In this document: positions 29,438 to 38,249 of the stretch, one piece after another | Numbering within the stretch: the stretch's first letter is position 1 | Layout of the letters: the number at the start of each line of letters is the position of its first letter | NCBI RefSeq assembly: GCF_019431375.1 | Contig: NZ_CP080267.1 | Coordinates: 3,407,501-3,471,500 of the forward strand | Reading direction: 5' to 3' | DNA from: Alcanivorax sp. | Lineage (GTDB): Bacteria; Pseudomonadota; Gammaproteobacteria; Pseudomonadales; Alcanivoracaceae | DNA: 64,000 nt | Program-made: the position numbers and the translations under genes | The notes under the pieces: generated by a model | What the model saw: the letters and a program-made list of their open reading frames with translations, nothing else | What the model was told of the DNA's origin: nothing | Databases searched by the model: none

Positions 29438-30136
29438 ATGGGTCAGAAAGTTCATCCGGTCGGTATTCGCCTTGGCATTGTCAAAGAGCACAACTCGCTC
29501 TGGTATGCCGGACCGAAGTCTTACTCAGACTGCCTGGTTACCGACCTGCAGGTGCGTGAGTTCCTGTTCAAGCGTTTGAAAAACGCGTCGGTGAGCCGTA
29601 TCAAGATTGAGCGTCCGTCAGAGAACGTGCGTATCACTATTGCTACTGCGCGTCCGGGTATCGTGATCGGCAAAAAAGGCGAAGACGTTGAGCGTCTGCG
29701 CCGCGATGTTGCCGCTCAAATGGGCGTGCCGGTTCATATCAACATCGAGGAAGTGCGCAAGCCCGACCTGGATGCGCGTCTGGTAGGCGACAATGTCGCT
29801 GGTCAGCTGGAGCGCCGTGTGATGTTCCGTCGCGCCATGAAGCGTGCGGTTCAGAACGCCATGAAGTCCGGTGCTGAAGGTATCAAGATTCAGTTGTCCG
29901 GTCGTCTGGGTGGTGCAGAAATTGCGCGTACCGAATGGTACCGCGAGGGCCGAGTGCCTCTGCATACTTTGCGTGCTGACATCGATTACGCAAGCGTACG
30001 TGCTGAAACCACTTACGGCACCATCGGTATCAAGGTGTGGATCTTCCGTGGCGAAGTGCTTGGTGGCATGGAGCAGGTTCAGCAGGAAGAGCAGCAGAAG
30101 CAGTCCAAGGGCGCGAAGAAGCGCGGCCGCGGTTAA
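29438..30136 (+). CDS. rpsC: 30S ribosomal protein S3
   Basis: Part of the mRNA entry helicase, 232 aa (E. coli 233). N-terminal MGQKVHPVGIRLGIVKEHNS, KH-domain loop GIVIGKKGEDV and a basic C-terminal tail. Confidence 0.98.
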   Translation: MGQKVHPVGIRLGIVKEHNSLWYAGPKSYSDCLVTDLQVREFLFKRLKNASVSRIKIERPSENVRITIATARPGIVIGKKGEDVERLRRDVAAQMGVPVHINIEEVRKPDLDARLVGDNVAGQLERRVMFRRAMKRAVQNAMKSGAEGIKIQLSGRLGGAEIARTEWYREGRVPLHTLRADIDYASVRAETTYGTIGIKVWIFRGEVLGGMEQVQQEEQQKQSKGAKKRGRG

Positions 30137-30149
30137 AGGGTAACGAACG

Positions 30150-30563
30150 ATGTTGCAGCCGAAGCGTACCAAATTCCGGAAAGTGATGAAGGGCCGTAAC
30201 CGCGGCCTGGCACAGCGGGGCAGCAAGGTGTCTTTTGGCACCATTGGTCTGCAAGCGACCGGTCGTGGCCGTATTACTGCGCGCCAGATCGAAGCGGCCC
30301 GTCGTGCAATGACCCGCCACATCAAGCGTGGTGGTAAAATTTGGATCCGGGTTTTCCCGGACAAGCCGATTACCAAGAAGCCTCTCGAAGTGCGGATGGG
30401 TAAAGGTAAGGGTTCTGTAGAGTATTGGGTTGCCCAAATTCAACCCGGCAAGATGCTTTACGAAATGGAAGGTGTGTCAGAAGACGTTGCGCGTGAAGCG
30501 TTCCGTCTGGCCGCGGCCAAGCTGCCGGTAAGCACCCGTGTCGTGACTCGGACGGTGATGTAA
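30150..30563 (+). CDS. rplP: 50S ribosomal protein L16
   Basis: A-site protein of the large subunit, 137 aa (E. coli 136). Starts MLQPKRTKFRKVMKGRNRG and contains KPLEVRMGKGKGSVEYWVA. Confidence 0.98.
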   Translation: MLQPKRTKFRKVMKGRNRGLAQRGSKVSFGTIGLQATGRGRITARQIEAARRAMTRHIKRGGKIWIRVFPDKPITKKPLEVRMGKGKGSVEYWVAQIQPGKMLYEMEGVSEDVAREAFRLAAAKLPVSTRVVTRTVM

Positions 30564-30566
30564 GCC

Positions 30567-30758
30567 ATGAAAGCGAGCGAGCTGAAAGAAAAGAGTGTCG
30601 AAGAGCTGCAGCAGACGCAAATCGAGCTGCTTGAAGAACAATTCAAGCTGCGTATGAAGAGCGCGTCCGGTCAGATTTCTAAAACCCATGAGCTTGGGAC
30701 GGTTCGCCGCAATATTGCGCGCGTTAAGACCATTCTGAGAGAGAAGCAGGGTAACTAG
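30567..30758 (+). CDS. rpmC: 50S ribosomal protein L29
   Basis: Small two-helix protein at the tunnel exit, 63 aa, the E. coli length. Contains LLEEQFKLRMKSASGQ and RRNIARVKTIL. Confidence 0.97.
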   Translation: MKASELKEKSVEELQQTQIELLEEQFKLRMKSASGQISKTHELGTVRRNIARVKTILREKQGN

Positions 30759-30760
30759 TC

Positions 30761-31027
30761 ATGGCAGAGGCGAATACAATGCGCCGGACCGCTACCGGCA
30801 AAGTCATCTCTAACAAAGGTGACAAAACTATCACTGTGTTGGTAGAGCGCCGGGTCCAGCACCCGATTTACGGCAAGATCATCAAGCGTTCCACGAAACT
30901 GATGGCGCACGATGAAGAAAATGCATGTCGTGAAGGTGACCTGGTCACCATTGAGGAGTGCCGGCCGCTGTCCAAGCGCAAGACCTGGATGCTGGTAAAC
31001 GTAGTTGAACAGGCGAACGAAGCCTGA
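30761..31027 (+). CDS. rpsQ: 30S ribosomal protein S17
   Basis: Early 16S binder, 88 aa (E. coli 84). Contains GKVISNKGDKTITVLVERRV and EECRPLSKRKTW. Starts two bases after rpmC; last gene of the S10 operon. Confidence 0.97.
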   Translation: MAEANTMRRTATGKVISNKGDKTITVLVERRVQHPIYGKIIKRSTKLMAHDEENACREGDLVTIEECRPLSKRKTWMLVNVVEQANEA

Positions 31028-31077
31028 CGGACCGTTGCTGTGGCTGCCTGTAAAGGCAGAGTTGGAGAGATTTAGCG

Positions 31078-31446
31078 ATGATTCAGACCGAAAGCATGCT
31101 CGAAGTCGCCGATAACAGCGGCGCCCGTCGGGTACAGTGCATCAAAGTGCTGGGTGGTTCTCACCGCCGCTATGCAGGCATTGGTGACATCATCAAGGTC
31201 ACAGTGAAGGAAGCAATTCCGCGCGGCCGTGTTAAGAAAGGTGATGTAATGACCGCTGTGGTCGTGCGTACCCGTAAGGGTGTGCGTCGTCCAGACGGTT
31301 CACTGATTCGTTTCGACGAAAACGCCGCGGTGCTGTTGAACAACAACAAAGCACCGATCGGTACCCGGATCTTCGGCCCGGTAACGCGGGAACTGCGTAC
31401 CGAGCAGTTTATGAAGATCATCTCCCTGGCACCTGAAGTTCTGTAA
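31078..31446 (+). CDS. rplN: 50S ribosomal protein L14
   Basis: Intersubunit bridge protein, 122 aa (E. coli 123). MIQTESMLEVADNSGARRVQ and FGPVTRELR are typical. First gene of the spc group; the 50-base gap before it shows no clear terminator, so transcription likely continues from the S10 operon. Confidence 0.98.
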   Translation: MIQTESMLEVADNSGARRVQCIKVLGGSHRRYAGIGDIIKVTVKEAIPRGRVKKGDVMTAVVVRTRKGVRRPDGSLIRFDENAAVLLNNNKAPIGTRIFGPVTRELRTEQFMKIISLAPEVL

Positions 31447-31461
31447 AGGCGGGTGAAGGTA

Positions 31462-31770
31462 ATGCTCAAGATTAAGCGTGATGACGAAGTCATCGTAATT
31501 GCGGGAAAGGACAAAGGTAAGCGTGGCTCTGTTCAGCAGGTTCTGGACAACGGCCGCCTCATCGTTGCTGGCGTCAACATGGTCAAGAAACATGTTAAAG
31601 CCAATCCTAACCGTGGTACTCAAGGCGGCATCGTAGAACAGGAAGCATCGCTTAACGCTTCCAACGTTGCCATCTGGAACCCCAAGACGCAGAAAGCGGA
31701 TCGTGTGGGCTTCCGTTTTGAAGACGGCAAAAAAGTGCGTTTCTTCAAGTCCAACGGCGAAACGCTGTAG
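31462..31770 (+). CDS. rplX: 50S ribosomal protein L24
   Basis: Assembly initiator, 102 aa (E. coli 104). ATG at 31462 gives MLKIKRDDEVIVIAGKDKGK, with gggtgaaggta upstream; a GTG nine bases earlier is rejected. C-terminal FRFEDGKKVRFFKSNGE is conserved. Confidence 0.97.
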   Translation: MLKIKRDDEVIVIAGKDKGKRGSVQQVLDNGRLIVAGVNMVKKHVKANPNRGTQGGIVEQEASLNASNVAIWNPKTQKADRVGFRFEDGKKVRFFKSNGETL

Positions 31771-31782
31771 GTTAGGTGACCC

Positions 31783-32322
31783 ATGAGTGATCTGAAAAAG
31801 ATTTATCAAGACGAGATCGTGCCCAAGCTGAAAGAAGAGCTTGGTCTCGGTAATATCATGGAAGTGCCAAAGATCACCAAGATCACCCTGAATATGGGTG
31901 TTGGTGAGGCCTCCCAGGATCGTAAGGCGATGGATGGTGCCCTGGCGGATATGACTGCAATTTCTGGTCAGAAGCCCCTGGTAACCAACGCGCGGAAGTC
32001 TGTTGCAGGCTTCAAGATTCGTGAAGGCTGGCCGATTGGCTGTAAGGTAACCCTGCGTGGCGAGCGTATGTATGAATTTCTCGAGCGCCTGGTTTCCATT
32101 GCCATTCCGCGTATTCGCGACTTCCGTGGTCTGAATCCGAAATCCTTTGACGGGCGTGGTAACTATTCCATGGGTCTGCGTGAGCAGATCGTGTTCCCGG
32201 AAATCGATTTCGACAAAGTCGACAAGCTGCGTGGTCTGGATATTACCATTACCACCACAGCTGAGAACGACGACCAAGCACGGGCGCTGCTGCGCGCCTT
32301 CAACTTCCCGCTGAAGGGCTAA
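31783..32322 (+). CDS. rplE: 50S ribosomal protein L5
   Basis: 5S rRNA and P-site tRNA contact protein, 179 aa, the E. coli length. Contains KITLNMGVGEASQDRKA and GRGNYSMGLREQIVFPEI. Confidence 0.98.
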   Translation: MSDLKKIYQDEIVPKLKEELGLGNIMEVPKITKITLNMGVGEASQDRKAMDGALADMTAISGQKPLVTNARKSVAGFKIREGWPIGCKVTLRGERMYEFLERLVSIAIPRIRDFRGLNPKSFDGRGNYSMGLREQIVFPEIDFDKVDKLRGLDITITTTAENDDQARALLRAFNFPLKG

Positions 32323-32333
32323 GAGGATTTATC

Positions 32334-32639
32334 ATGGCTAAAGAATCCATGAAAAACCGGGAAGCAAAACGCGCTAAGCTGGTTAAGCGTTTTGCCGCCA
32401 AGCGTGCAGCGCTTAAGGCGATTATCCAGGATCCCAATGCAGAACCTGAAGCGAAGTGGGATGCTCAGCTTCAGCTGCAAAAATTGCCGCGCGATTCTTC
32501 CCCGGTTCGTCAGCGTAATCGCTGCCGTATCACCGGTCGTCCGCACGGCTACTACCGCAAGTTCGGCCTGAGCCGGATCAAGCTGCGTGAAGCAGCGATG
32601 CGCGGTGATGTTCCCGGTCTGGTTAAAGCCAGCTGGTAA
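32334..32639 (+). CDS. rpsN: 30S ribosomal protein S14
   Basis: 30S head protein, 101 aa, the long zinc-free form found in E. coli (no CxxC pairs). Ends RKFGLSRIKLREAAMRGDVP then GLVKASW. Confidence 0.97.
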   Translation: MAKESMKNREAKRAKLVKRFAAKRAALKAIIQDPNAEPEAKWDAQLQLQKLPRDSSPVRQRNRCRITGRPHGYYRKFGLSRIKLREAAMRGDVPGLVKASW

Positions 32640-32665
32640 GCAAAGTTAAGCGGAGCGATTGCGGC

Positions 32666-33058
32666 ATGAGCATGCAAGATACCATGGCGGATATGTTAAC
32701 TCGTATTCGTAACGCCCAGATGGCCGAGAAAGTACAGGTCGAGATTCCTGCCTCCAAGGCAAAGGAAGCTGTAGCCAAAGTACTGAAGGAAGAGGGCTTC
32801 ATTGCTGATTACAAGATCAGCGATGACAAGAAACCGGTAATGACGGTTGAGCTTAAGTATTTCGAAGGCAACCCGGTGATTGACACGATCAAACGGGTAA
32901 GTCGTCCTGGTCTGCGGGTCTACAAGGCCGCGGGTGAGATTCCCAAGGTCAAAGGCGGCCTGGGTATCATGATCGTATCCACCAATCAGGGCATTATTTC
33001 TGACCGCGCAGCGCGCAAAGCCAATGTTGGTGGCGAGCTGATCTGCGAAGTGTCCTAA
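32666..33058 (+). CDS. rpsH: 30S ribosomal protein S8
   Basis: Central-domain assembly protein and, in E. coli, the repressor of the spc operon at rplE. 130 aa, same length as E. coli. MSMQDTMADMLTRIRNAQ and GGLGIMIVSTNQGIISDR-type C-terminus. Confidence 0.98.
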   Translation: MSMQDTMADMLTRIRNAQMAEKVQVEIPASKAKEAVAKVLKEEGFIADYKISDDKKPVMTVELKYFEGNPVIDTIKRVSRPGLRVYKAAGEIPKVKGGLGIMIVSTNQGIISDRAARKANVGGELICEVS

Positions 33059-33089
33059 CAGAAGTGGCGTAGACGGGTTAGGTGCAGCA

Positions 33090-33623
33090 ATGTCTAGAGT
33101 AGCTAAAAGTCCGGTAAATCTGCCGAAGGGCGTCGAAGTCAAAGTCGACGGCCAGAAAGTCACCGTTAAAGGTGGCAAAGGCAGCATGGAGCACGAAGTA
33201 CACGAGCTGGTAGCCGTGTCTCTGGAAGATGGTGTGGTAACGGTTAAGCCGCACGATGATTCCCAGAAGGCGTGGGCACTGGCCGGAACCTCTCGGGCTC
33301 TGCTGAATAACATGGTGACTGGCGTTGCCGAAGGGTTTGAGCGCAAGCTTCAGCTCCTCGGTGTGGGTTATCGCGCGCAGGCTCAGGGCAAGGTACTGAA
33401 CCTGACCCTCGGTTTCTCCCATCCGGTAGCTTTCGAGCTGCCCGAAGGGATTACTGTTGAAACCCCGAGCCAGACCGAAATTGTCATTAAAGGCATTGAT
33501 AAGCAGCTGGTTGGTCAGGTTGCTGCCAATGTTCGGGCCTTCCGTCCGCCTGAGCCCTACAAGGGCAAAGGGGTGCGCTATGCTGATGAGCAAGTGCGCC
33601 GTAAGGAAGCCAAGAAGAAATAA
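33090..33623 (+). CDS. rplF: 50S ribosomal protein L6
   Basis: Protein near the sarcin-ricin loop, 177 aa, the E. coli length. Starts MSRVAKSPVNLPKGVEV; C-terminal EPYKGKGVRYADEQVRRKEA. Confidence 0.98.
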   Translation: MSRVAKSPVNLPKGVEVKVDGQKVTVKGGKGSMEHEVHELVAVSLEDGVVTVKPHDDSQKAWALAGTSRALLNNMVTGVAEGFERKLQLLGVGYRAQAQGKVLNLTLGFSHPVAFELPEGITVETPSQTEIVIKGIDKQLVGQVAANVRAFRPPEPYKGKGVRYADEQVRRKEAKKK

Positions 33624-33640
33624 TTGTCGAGATTGATGCC

Positions 33641-33991
33641 ATGAAAGACAAAAAAGTTTCACGTCTACGCAGGGCCAAGCGCACTCGCCTGAAGATTCGC
33701 GAGCTGGGCGAAGTCCGTCTCTGCGTACATCGTACCCCGCGTCATATTTATGCGCAGGTGATCTCTGTGGCTGGTGACCAGGTGCTGGCGTCTGCAAGCA
33801 CGGTTGAAAAAGATCTGCGTGCTGACGCAACAGGTAATGCTGACGCAGCGGTGAAAGTTGGCCAGCTGATCGCTCAGCGTGCCAAGGAAGCGGGCATTGA
33901 GCGCGTAGCCTTTGACCGTTCTGGTTTCAAATATCACGGCCGTGTTAAGGCGCTGGCAGATGCCGCGCGTGAAAACGGTCTTGAATTCTAA
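33641..33991 (+). CDS. rplR: 50S ribosomal protein L18
   Basis: 5S rRNA binder, 116 aa (E. coli 117). Contains RLCVHRTPRHIYAQVI and the C-terminal FDRSGFKYHGRVKALADAAR. Confidence 0.97.
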   Translation: MKDKKVSRLRRAKRTRLKIRELGEVRLCVHRTPRHIYAQVISVAGDQVLASASTVEKDLRADATGNADAAVKVGQLIAQRAKEAGIERVAFDRSGFKYHGRVKALADAARENGLEF

Positions 33992-34003
33992 GGGTGCTTG
34001 GTT

Positions 34004-34501
34004 ATGGCGAAGGTTGATCCCAACGAAGGTCTGCAGGAAAAGCTGGTTCAGGTAAACCGGGTTGCTAAGGTTGTTAAAGGCGGCCGTATTTTCGGTTTTA
34101 CCGCGTTGACCGTAGTGGGTGACGGCAAGGGTAAGGTCGGCTTTGGTCGTGGTAAGGCCCGTGAAGTGCCTGCTGCTATCCAGAAAGCCCTGGAAGCTGC
34201 CCGCCGCAACATGATTCAGGTGGAGCTTAACGGCACCACCATCCAGCACCCGATGAAGGCTCGTCACGGTGCCTCCAAGGTGTACATGCAGCCGGCCGAT
34301 GACGGTACCGGTGTAATTGCCGGCGGTGCCATGCGTGCCGTGCTGGAAGTCGCAGGCGTTCAGAACGTACTGGCCAAGTGCTATGGCTCCACCAATCCGG
34401 TAAACGTGGTTCGGGCTACTTTTAACGGCCTGAAGTCCATGGCTTCTCCGGAGTCTGTGGCTGCCAAGCGTGGCAAGTCTGTCGAAGACATTCTGAACTA
34501 A
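34004..34501 (+). CDS. rpsE: 30S ribosomal protein S5
   Basis: Accuracy and mRNA-entry protein, 165 aa (E. coli 167). ATG at 34004 follows taagggtgcttggtt; a TTG six bases earlier is unlikely. Contains VVKGGRIFGFTALTVVGDGK and GTGVIAGGAMRAVLEVAGV. Confidence 0.97.
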   Translation: MAKVDPNEGLQEKLVQVNRVAKVVKGGRIFGFTALTVVGDGKGKVGFGRGKAREVPAAIQKALEAARRNMIQVELNGTTIQHPMKARHGASKVYMQPADDGTGVIAGGAMRAVLEVAGVQNVLAKCYGSTNPVNVVRATFNGLKSMASPESVAAKRGKSVEDILN

Positions 34502-34524
34502 GCGCAGATAACGGAATCGTTACG

Positions 34525-34707
34525 ATGGCTGATAAGATCAAGGTAAAGCTGGTTAAGAGCATCAACGGCCGGCTGGAAAAGCATAGGGCCTGTGTGCGCG
34601 GTCTCGGTCTGCGCCGCATCGGCCACACTGTGGAAGTTGAAGATACCCCGGCAGTACGCGGCATGATCAACAAGGTCGCGTATCTGGTGCAGGTAGAGGG
34701 AGAATAA
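34525..34707 (+). CDS. rpmD: 50S ribosomal protein L30
   Basis: Small large-subunit protein, 60 aa (E. coli 59). Contains KVKLVKSINGRLEKHRACVR and LGLRRIGHTVEVEDTPAVRG. Confidence 0.97.
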   Translation: MADKIKVKLVKSINGRLEKHRACVRGLGLRRIGHTVEVEDTPAVRGMINKVAYLVQVEGE

Positions 34708-34710
34708 GTG

Positions 34711-35145
34711 ATGCGTCTGAATGATCTGCATCCCGCTGAAGGTTCCCGTCCGGACGCCAAGCGCGTTGGTCGTGGTATCGGCTCCGGCCTGGGCAAGACC
34801 GGTGGTCGCGGCCACAAGGGTCAGAAGTCCCGTTCCGGCGGAACCGTGAAGCCCGGTTTCGAGGGTGGTCAAATGCCGCTGCAGCGTCGTGTGCCGAAGT
34901 TCGGTTTCACGTCCAAGCTGGCTATGGGCACTGCTGAAGTCCGTCTTGCTGAACTGGCTAAAGTTGAAGGCGATGTGATCGATCTGGCCGCCCTGAAAGC
35001 AGCCAATGTTGTGCGTCGTGACATGAAGCGCGCCAAGATTGTTCTGCAGGGCGAAATCGACCGTGCAGTAACCATTCGCGGCGTAGCGATCAGCAAAGGC
35101 GCCCGCGAAGCGGTCGAGAAAGCTGGCGGTAAAGTCGAAGAATAA
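34711..35145 (+). CDS. rplO: 50S ribosomal protein L15
   Basis: Late assembly protein, 144 aa, the E. coli length. ATG at 34711 (MRLNDLHPAEGSRPDAKRVG); an adjacent GTG three bases earlier is an alternative. Contains the glycine-rich GRGIGSGLGKTGGRGHKGQK. Confidence 0.97.
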   Translation: MRLNDLHPAEGSRPDAKRVGRGIGSGLGKTGGRGHKGQKSRSGGTVKPGFEGGQMPLQRRVPKFGFTSKLAMGTAEVRLAELAKVEGDVIDLAALKAANVVRRDMKRAKIVLQGEIDRAVTIRGVAISKGAREAVEKAGGKVEE

Positions 35146-35156
35146 GGCAGCGCTTT

Positions 35157-36539
35157 ATGGCGAAGAATCGCGCTCAGACATTGAATGGTGGTCCGCCGAA
35201 GGCTGACAGTAGCGCAATGCGTGAGCTGTGGCGGCGAATCGGTTTTCTGTTGGGCGCCCTGGTGGTGTTCCGGATCGGGGCACATATCCCGGTCCCGGGC
35301 ATGAACCCGGAAGCGTTGCAACAGATGTTCAACAACAACCGGGACACCATTCTTGGCCTGTTCAACATGTTCTCCGGGGGTTCCCTGGAGCGCATGAGTA
35401 TTTTTGCGCTGGGCATCATGCCCTACATTACTGCCAGCATCGTGATTCAGCTGATGACGGCAGTAGTGCCTACCCTGGAACAGCTTCGTAAGGAAGGTGA
35501 GCAGGGTCGACGCAAGATTACCCAGTACACCCGTTATCTGACGGTATTGCTGGGTGGCATCCAGTCCTTCGGCATGGTGGCCGGACTGAACAGCCAGGGC
35601 ATTACACTGCTGCCGGAAACGGCCAGCACTATGCAGGTTGCCAGCTTCTATTTTGTGGCGGTAACCACCTTGCTGACCGGTACCGTATTCCTGATGTGGC
35701 TGGGTGAGCAGATTACCGAGCGTGGTATCGGCAATGGTATTTCCATGCTGATCTTCGCTTCCATCGTGTCAGGCCTGCCTGGTGCCATTGCGCAGACTTT
35801 CGAGTCCGCCCGTACTGGTGACCTGAGCCTGATCATGATGTTGTTCGTGTTCCTCGTGGCCCTCGCCGTGATTTTCGGTGTGGTGTTCATGGAGCGTGGG
35901 CAGCGCCGTATTACGGTGAACTATGCGCGCCGTCAGCAGGGACGTCGTGTGTATGCAGCGCAGCAGAGTCATCTGCCGCTGAAGGTGAACATGGCAGGCG
36001 TGATTCCGGCTATCTTTGCCAGCTCCATTCTGCTGTTTCCGGCATCTCTGACCCAGTGGTTCAGTGATTCCAATCCGGATTCCTGGTGGGGCCAGGCACT
36101 GAGAAACGTGAGTGATGCTCTGCTGCCGGGTACGCCGCTGTATATTCTGCTGTTTACCCTGGCAATCGTGTTCTTCTGCTACTTTTATACTGCGCTGGTG
36201 TTCAATCCGAAGGATGTCGCTGACAACCTGAAGAAATCCGGCGCTTATATTCCGGGCATTCGCCCGGGCGAGCAATCTGCTCGCTATATCGACACAGTGA
36301 TGGGGCGTTTGACCCTGATCGGTTCGGTATACATGACGCTGGTGTGCTTGCTGCCACTGGGTCTGCAGGCAGTTGCCAACGTGCCCTTCTATCTGGGCGG
36401 TACCTCCCTGCTGATTGTGGTGGTGGTGGTGATGGACTTCTGGTCGCAGGTTAATTCGCACCTGACGTCCACCCAGTACGAGAAGTTGATGAAGAAATCC
36501 AACCTGAAAGGGTATGGTGGCACCGGTCTGGTGCGTTAA
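35157..36539 (+). CDS. secY: Preprotein translocase subunit SecY
   Basis: Channel subunit of SecYEG in the inner membrane, 460 aa (E. coli 443), with ten hydrophobic spans. Signature segments: VFRIGAHIPVPGMNPEALQQ (span 1 and loop), the plug-region GGSLERMSIFALGIMPYITA, and the SecA-contact loop KKSGAYIPGIRPGEQSARYI. The N-terminus is about 15 residues longer than in E. coli. It sits in its usual spc place before rpmJ. Confidence 0.97.
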   Translation: MAKNRAQTLNGGPPKADSSAMRELWRRIGFLLGALVVFRIGAHIPVPGMNPEALQQMFNNNRDTILGLFNMFSGGSLERMSIFALGIMPYITASIVIQLMTAVVPTLEQLRKEGEQGRRKITQYTRYLTVLLGGIQSFGMVAGLNSQGITLLPETASTMQVASFYFVAVTTLLTGTVFLMWLGEQITERGIGNGISMLIFASIVSGLPGAIAQTFESARTGDLSLIMMLFVFLVALAVIFGVVFMERGQRRITVNYARRQQGRRVYAAQQSHLPLKVNMAGVIPAIFASSILLFPASLTQWFSDSNPDSWWGQALRNVSDALLPGTPLYILLFTLAIVFFCYFYTALVFNPKDVADNLKKSGAYIPGIRPGEQSARYIDTVMGRLTLIGSVYMTLVCLLPLGLQAVANVPFYLGGTSLLIVVVVVMDFWSQVNSHLTSTQYEKLMKKSNLKGYGGTGLVR

Positions 36540-36556
36540 CGAACGAGGCGAGTGCG

Positions 36557-36673
36557 ATGAAAGTTCAGGCTTCTGTGAAGAAGATCTGCCGAAACTGCAA
36601 AGTGATCCGTCGTAAGGGTCGCGTCATGGTTATCTGCAGTGCCGAACCCCGGCACAAGCAGCGCCAGGGTTAA
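36557..36673 (+). CDS. rpmJ: 50S ribosomal protein L36
   Basis: A 38-residue protein, MKVQASVKKICRNCKVIRRK and following, ending AEPRHKQRQG. It is the zinc-binding C+ form: CxxC, a later Cys and His make the ribbon. The start follows cgaggcgagtgcg, 17 bases after secY. Confidence 0.95.
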   Translation: MKVQASVKKICRNCKVIRRKGRVMVICSAEPRHKQRQG

Positions 36674-36699
36674 GGTTACGTCTTCTTTTAAGTGTTTGG

Positions 36700-36728
36700 T
36701 TGAAATTCAGTCGGTGTAGCGCTAGACT
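36700..36728 (+). promoter_or_regulatory. Sigma70 promoter ahead of rpsM
   Basis: TTGAAA (36700-36705), a 17-base spacer and TAGACT (36723-36728), in the 116-base gap between rpmJ and rpsM. It would give the alpha operon its own start about 55 bases before rpsM. Confidence 0.7.
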
Positions 36729-36789
36729 CTGCCGCCTTTCGGCGCCCTTGAGTCTGGCGCCACCCGTTTTGTGAATCGGAGATATTCGG
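36729..36789 (+). promoter_or_regulatory. Alpha operon leader, candidate S4 target
   Basis: The leader holds gccg-ccttt-cggc, then ggcgcc repeated after nine bases (ggcgcc-cttgagtct-ggcgcc, self-complementary), and gactc/gagtc across the first hairpin. The pairings exclude each other or interleave, as in the nested pseudoknot that S4 binds in E. coli. The S4 link is inferred from position and form only. Confidence 0.45.
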
Positions 36790-37146
36790 ATGGCCCGTAT
36801 TGCAGGCGTTAACATCCCGGAAAATAAGCACACGGTGATCTCTCTCACCTACATCTTCGGGATCGGTCGTACCCGTGCAGCTCAAATCTGCACCGCGGCC
36901 GGTATTGATCAGACCGCGAAAGTTCGTGATCTGAGCGGTGAACAACTTGACGTCATTCGTGGCGAGGTAGCCAAGTTGTCTACTGAAGGTGACCTGCGCC
37001 GGGAAATCACCATGAACATCAAGCGTCTGATGGACCTCGGTTGCTACCGTGGTATTCGTCATCGTCGCGGCTTGCCACTGCGTGGCCAGCGTACCAAGAC
37101 CAATGCTCGGACCCGTAAAGGTCCGCGTAAACCGATTCGCAAATAA
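36790..37146 (+). CDS. rpsM: 30S ribosomal protein S13
   Basis: 30S head protein contacting P-site tRNA, 118 aa, the E. coli length. MARIAGVNIPENKHTVISLT and GLPLRGQRTKTNARTRKGPR are typical. Confidence 0.98.
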   Translation: MARIAGVNIPENKHTVISLTYIFGIGRTRAAQICTAAGIDQTAKVRDLSGEQLDVIRGEVAKLSTEGDLRREITMNIKRLMDLGCYRGIRHRRGLPLRGQRTKTNARTRKGPRKPIRK

Positions 37147-37181
37147 GCTGAAACGTCAGCGGCTGGATTTGGATAGGCATT

Positions 37182-37580
37182 ATGGCTAAGTCAAAGAAAG
37201 ATAGTGGCGCACGTCGTAAGAAGGTAACGCGTACCGTTGCAGACGGTATCGCCCACGTGCACGCATCCTTCAACAATACCATCATCACCATCACTGATCG
37301 TCAGGGCAATGCGTTGTCCTGGGCGACCTCCGGTGGCGCTGGTTTCCGTGGTTCCCGTAAGAGCACCCCGTTTGCTGCCCAGGTGGCTGCTGAAAACGCG
37401 GGCAATGCTGCGAAGGACTACGGTCTCAAGAATTTGGAAGTACGGGTAAAAGGCCCGGGCCCAGGCCGCGAATCTTCCATTCGTGCCCTGAATGGCTGTG
37501 GCTACAAGATTACCCATATTGAGGACGTTACGCCGATTCCGCATAACGGCTGTCGTCCGCCCAAAAAGCGTCGCGTGTAA
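37182..37580 (+). CDS. rpsK: 30S ribosomal protein S11
   Basis: Platform protein near the E-site mRNA, 132 aa (E. coli 129). Contains HVHASFNNTIITITDRQGNA and the C-terminal DVTPIPHNGCRPPKKRRV. Confidence 0.98.
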   Translation: MAKSKKDSGARRKKVTRTVADGIAHVHASFNNTIITITDRQGNALSWATSGGAGFRGSRKSTPFAAQVAAENAGNAAKDYGLKNLEVRVKGPGPGRESSIRALNGCGYKITHIEDVTPIPHNGCRPPKKRRV

Positions 37581-37596
37581 CGGGAGTTAAAGCAAG

Positions 37597-38229
37597 ATGG
37601 CAAGATACATCGGTCCCAAGTGCAAGCTTTCCCGTCGTGAAGGCACCGATCTGTTCCTGAAGAGCGGTATCCGCCCTCTGGAATCAAAGTGTAAAGCCGA
37701 GCAGGCACCGGGTCAGGCAGCTGGCGCTAGCGGTCGTCGTCCGGCTCGTTTGTCCGATTACGGTGTGCAGCTGCGCGAGAAGCAGAAAGTTCGTCGTACC
37801 TATGGTGTGCTGGAAAAGCAGTTCCGTAGCTACTACAAGAAAGCAGCTTCCTCCAAGGGTGCAACCGGCGAAGTCCTGCTGCAGCTTCTGGAAGGTCGTC
37901 TGGATAACGTGGTTTACCGCATGGGCTTCGGCTCAACCCGTGCTGAAGCGCGTCAGCTGGTAAGCCACCGTGCGATTCTGGTCAACGGTCAGTCTGTCAA
38001 TGTGGCTTCTTACCAGGTCAAGCCGGGTGACATCATCACCGTTCGCGAGAAGTCCAAAGCTCAGTTGCGCGTGAAAAACGCCATGGAGCTGGCTCAGCAG
38101 CGTGGCTTTATGCCCTGGATCGAAGTTGACGAGAAGAAGCTGGAAGGTACCTACAAGGCGAAGCCTGAGCGTATCGACCTGCCTGCCGAGATCAACGAAA
38201 ACCTGATCGTCGAGCTGTACTCCAAGTAA
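37597..38229 (+). CDS. rpsD: 30S ribosomal protein S4
   Basis: 16S assembly initiator and regulator of the alpha operon in E. coli, 210 aa (E. coli 206). Starts MARYIGPKCKLSRREGTDLF; the S4 RNA-binding domain RLDNVVYRMGFGSTRAEARQ is near residues 100-119. A short insertion lies around residues 45-50 (AAGASGRRPA). Confidence 0.98.
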   Translation: MARYIGPKCKLSRREGTDLFLKSGIRPLESKCKAEQAPGQAAGASGRRPARLSDYGVQLREKQKVRRTYGVLEKQFRSYYKKAASSKGATGEVLLQLLEGRLDNVVYRMGFGSTRAEARQLVSHRAILVNGQSVNVASYQVKPGDIITVREKSKAQLRVKNAMELAQQRGFMPWIEVDEKKLEGTYKAKPERIDLPAEINENLIVELYSK

Positions 38230-38249
38230 GGACTGCCTGAGGGATCTCT

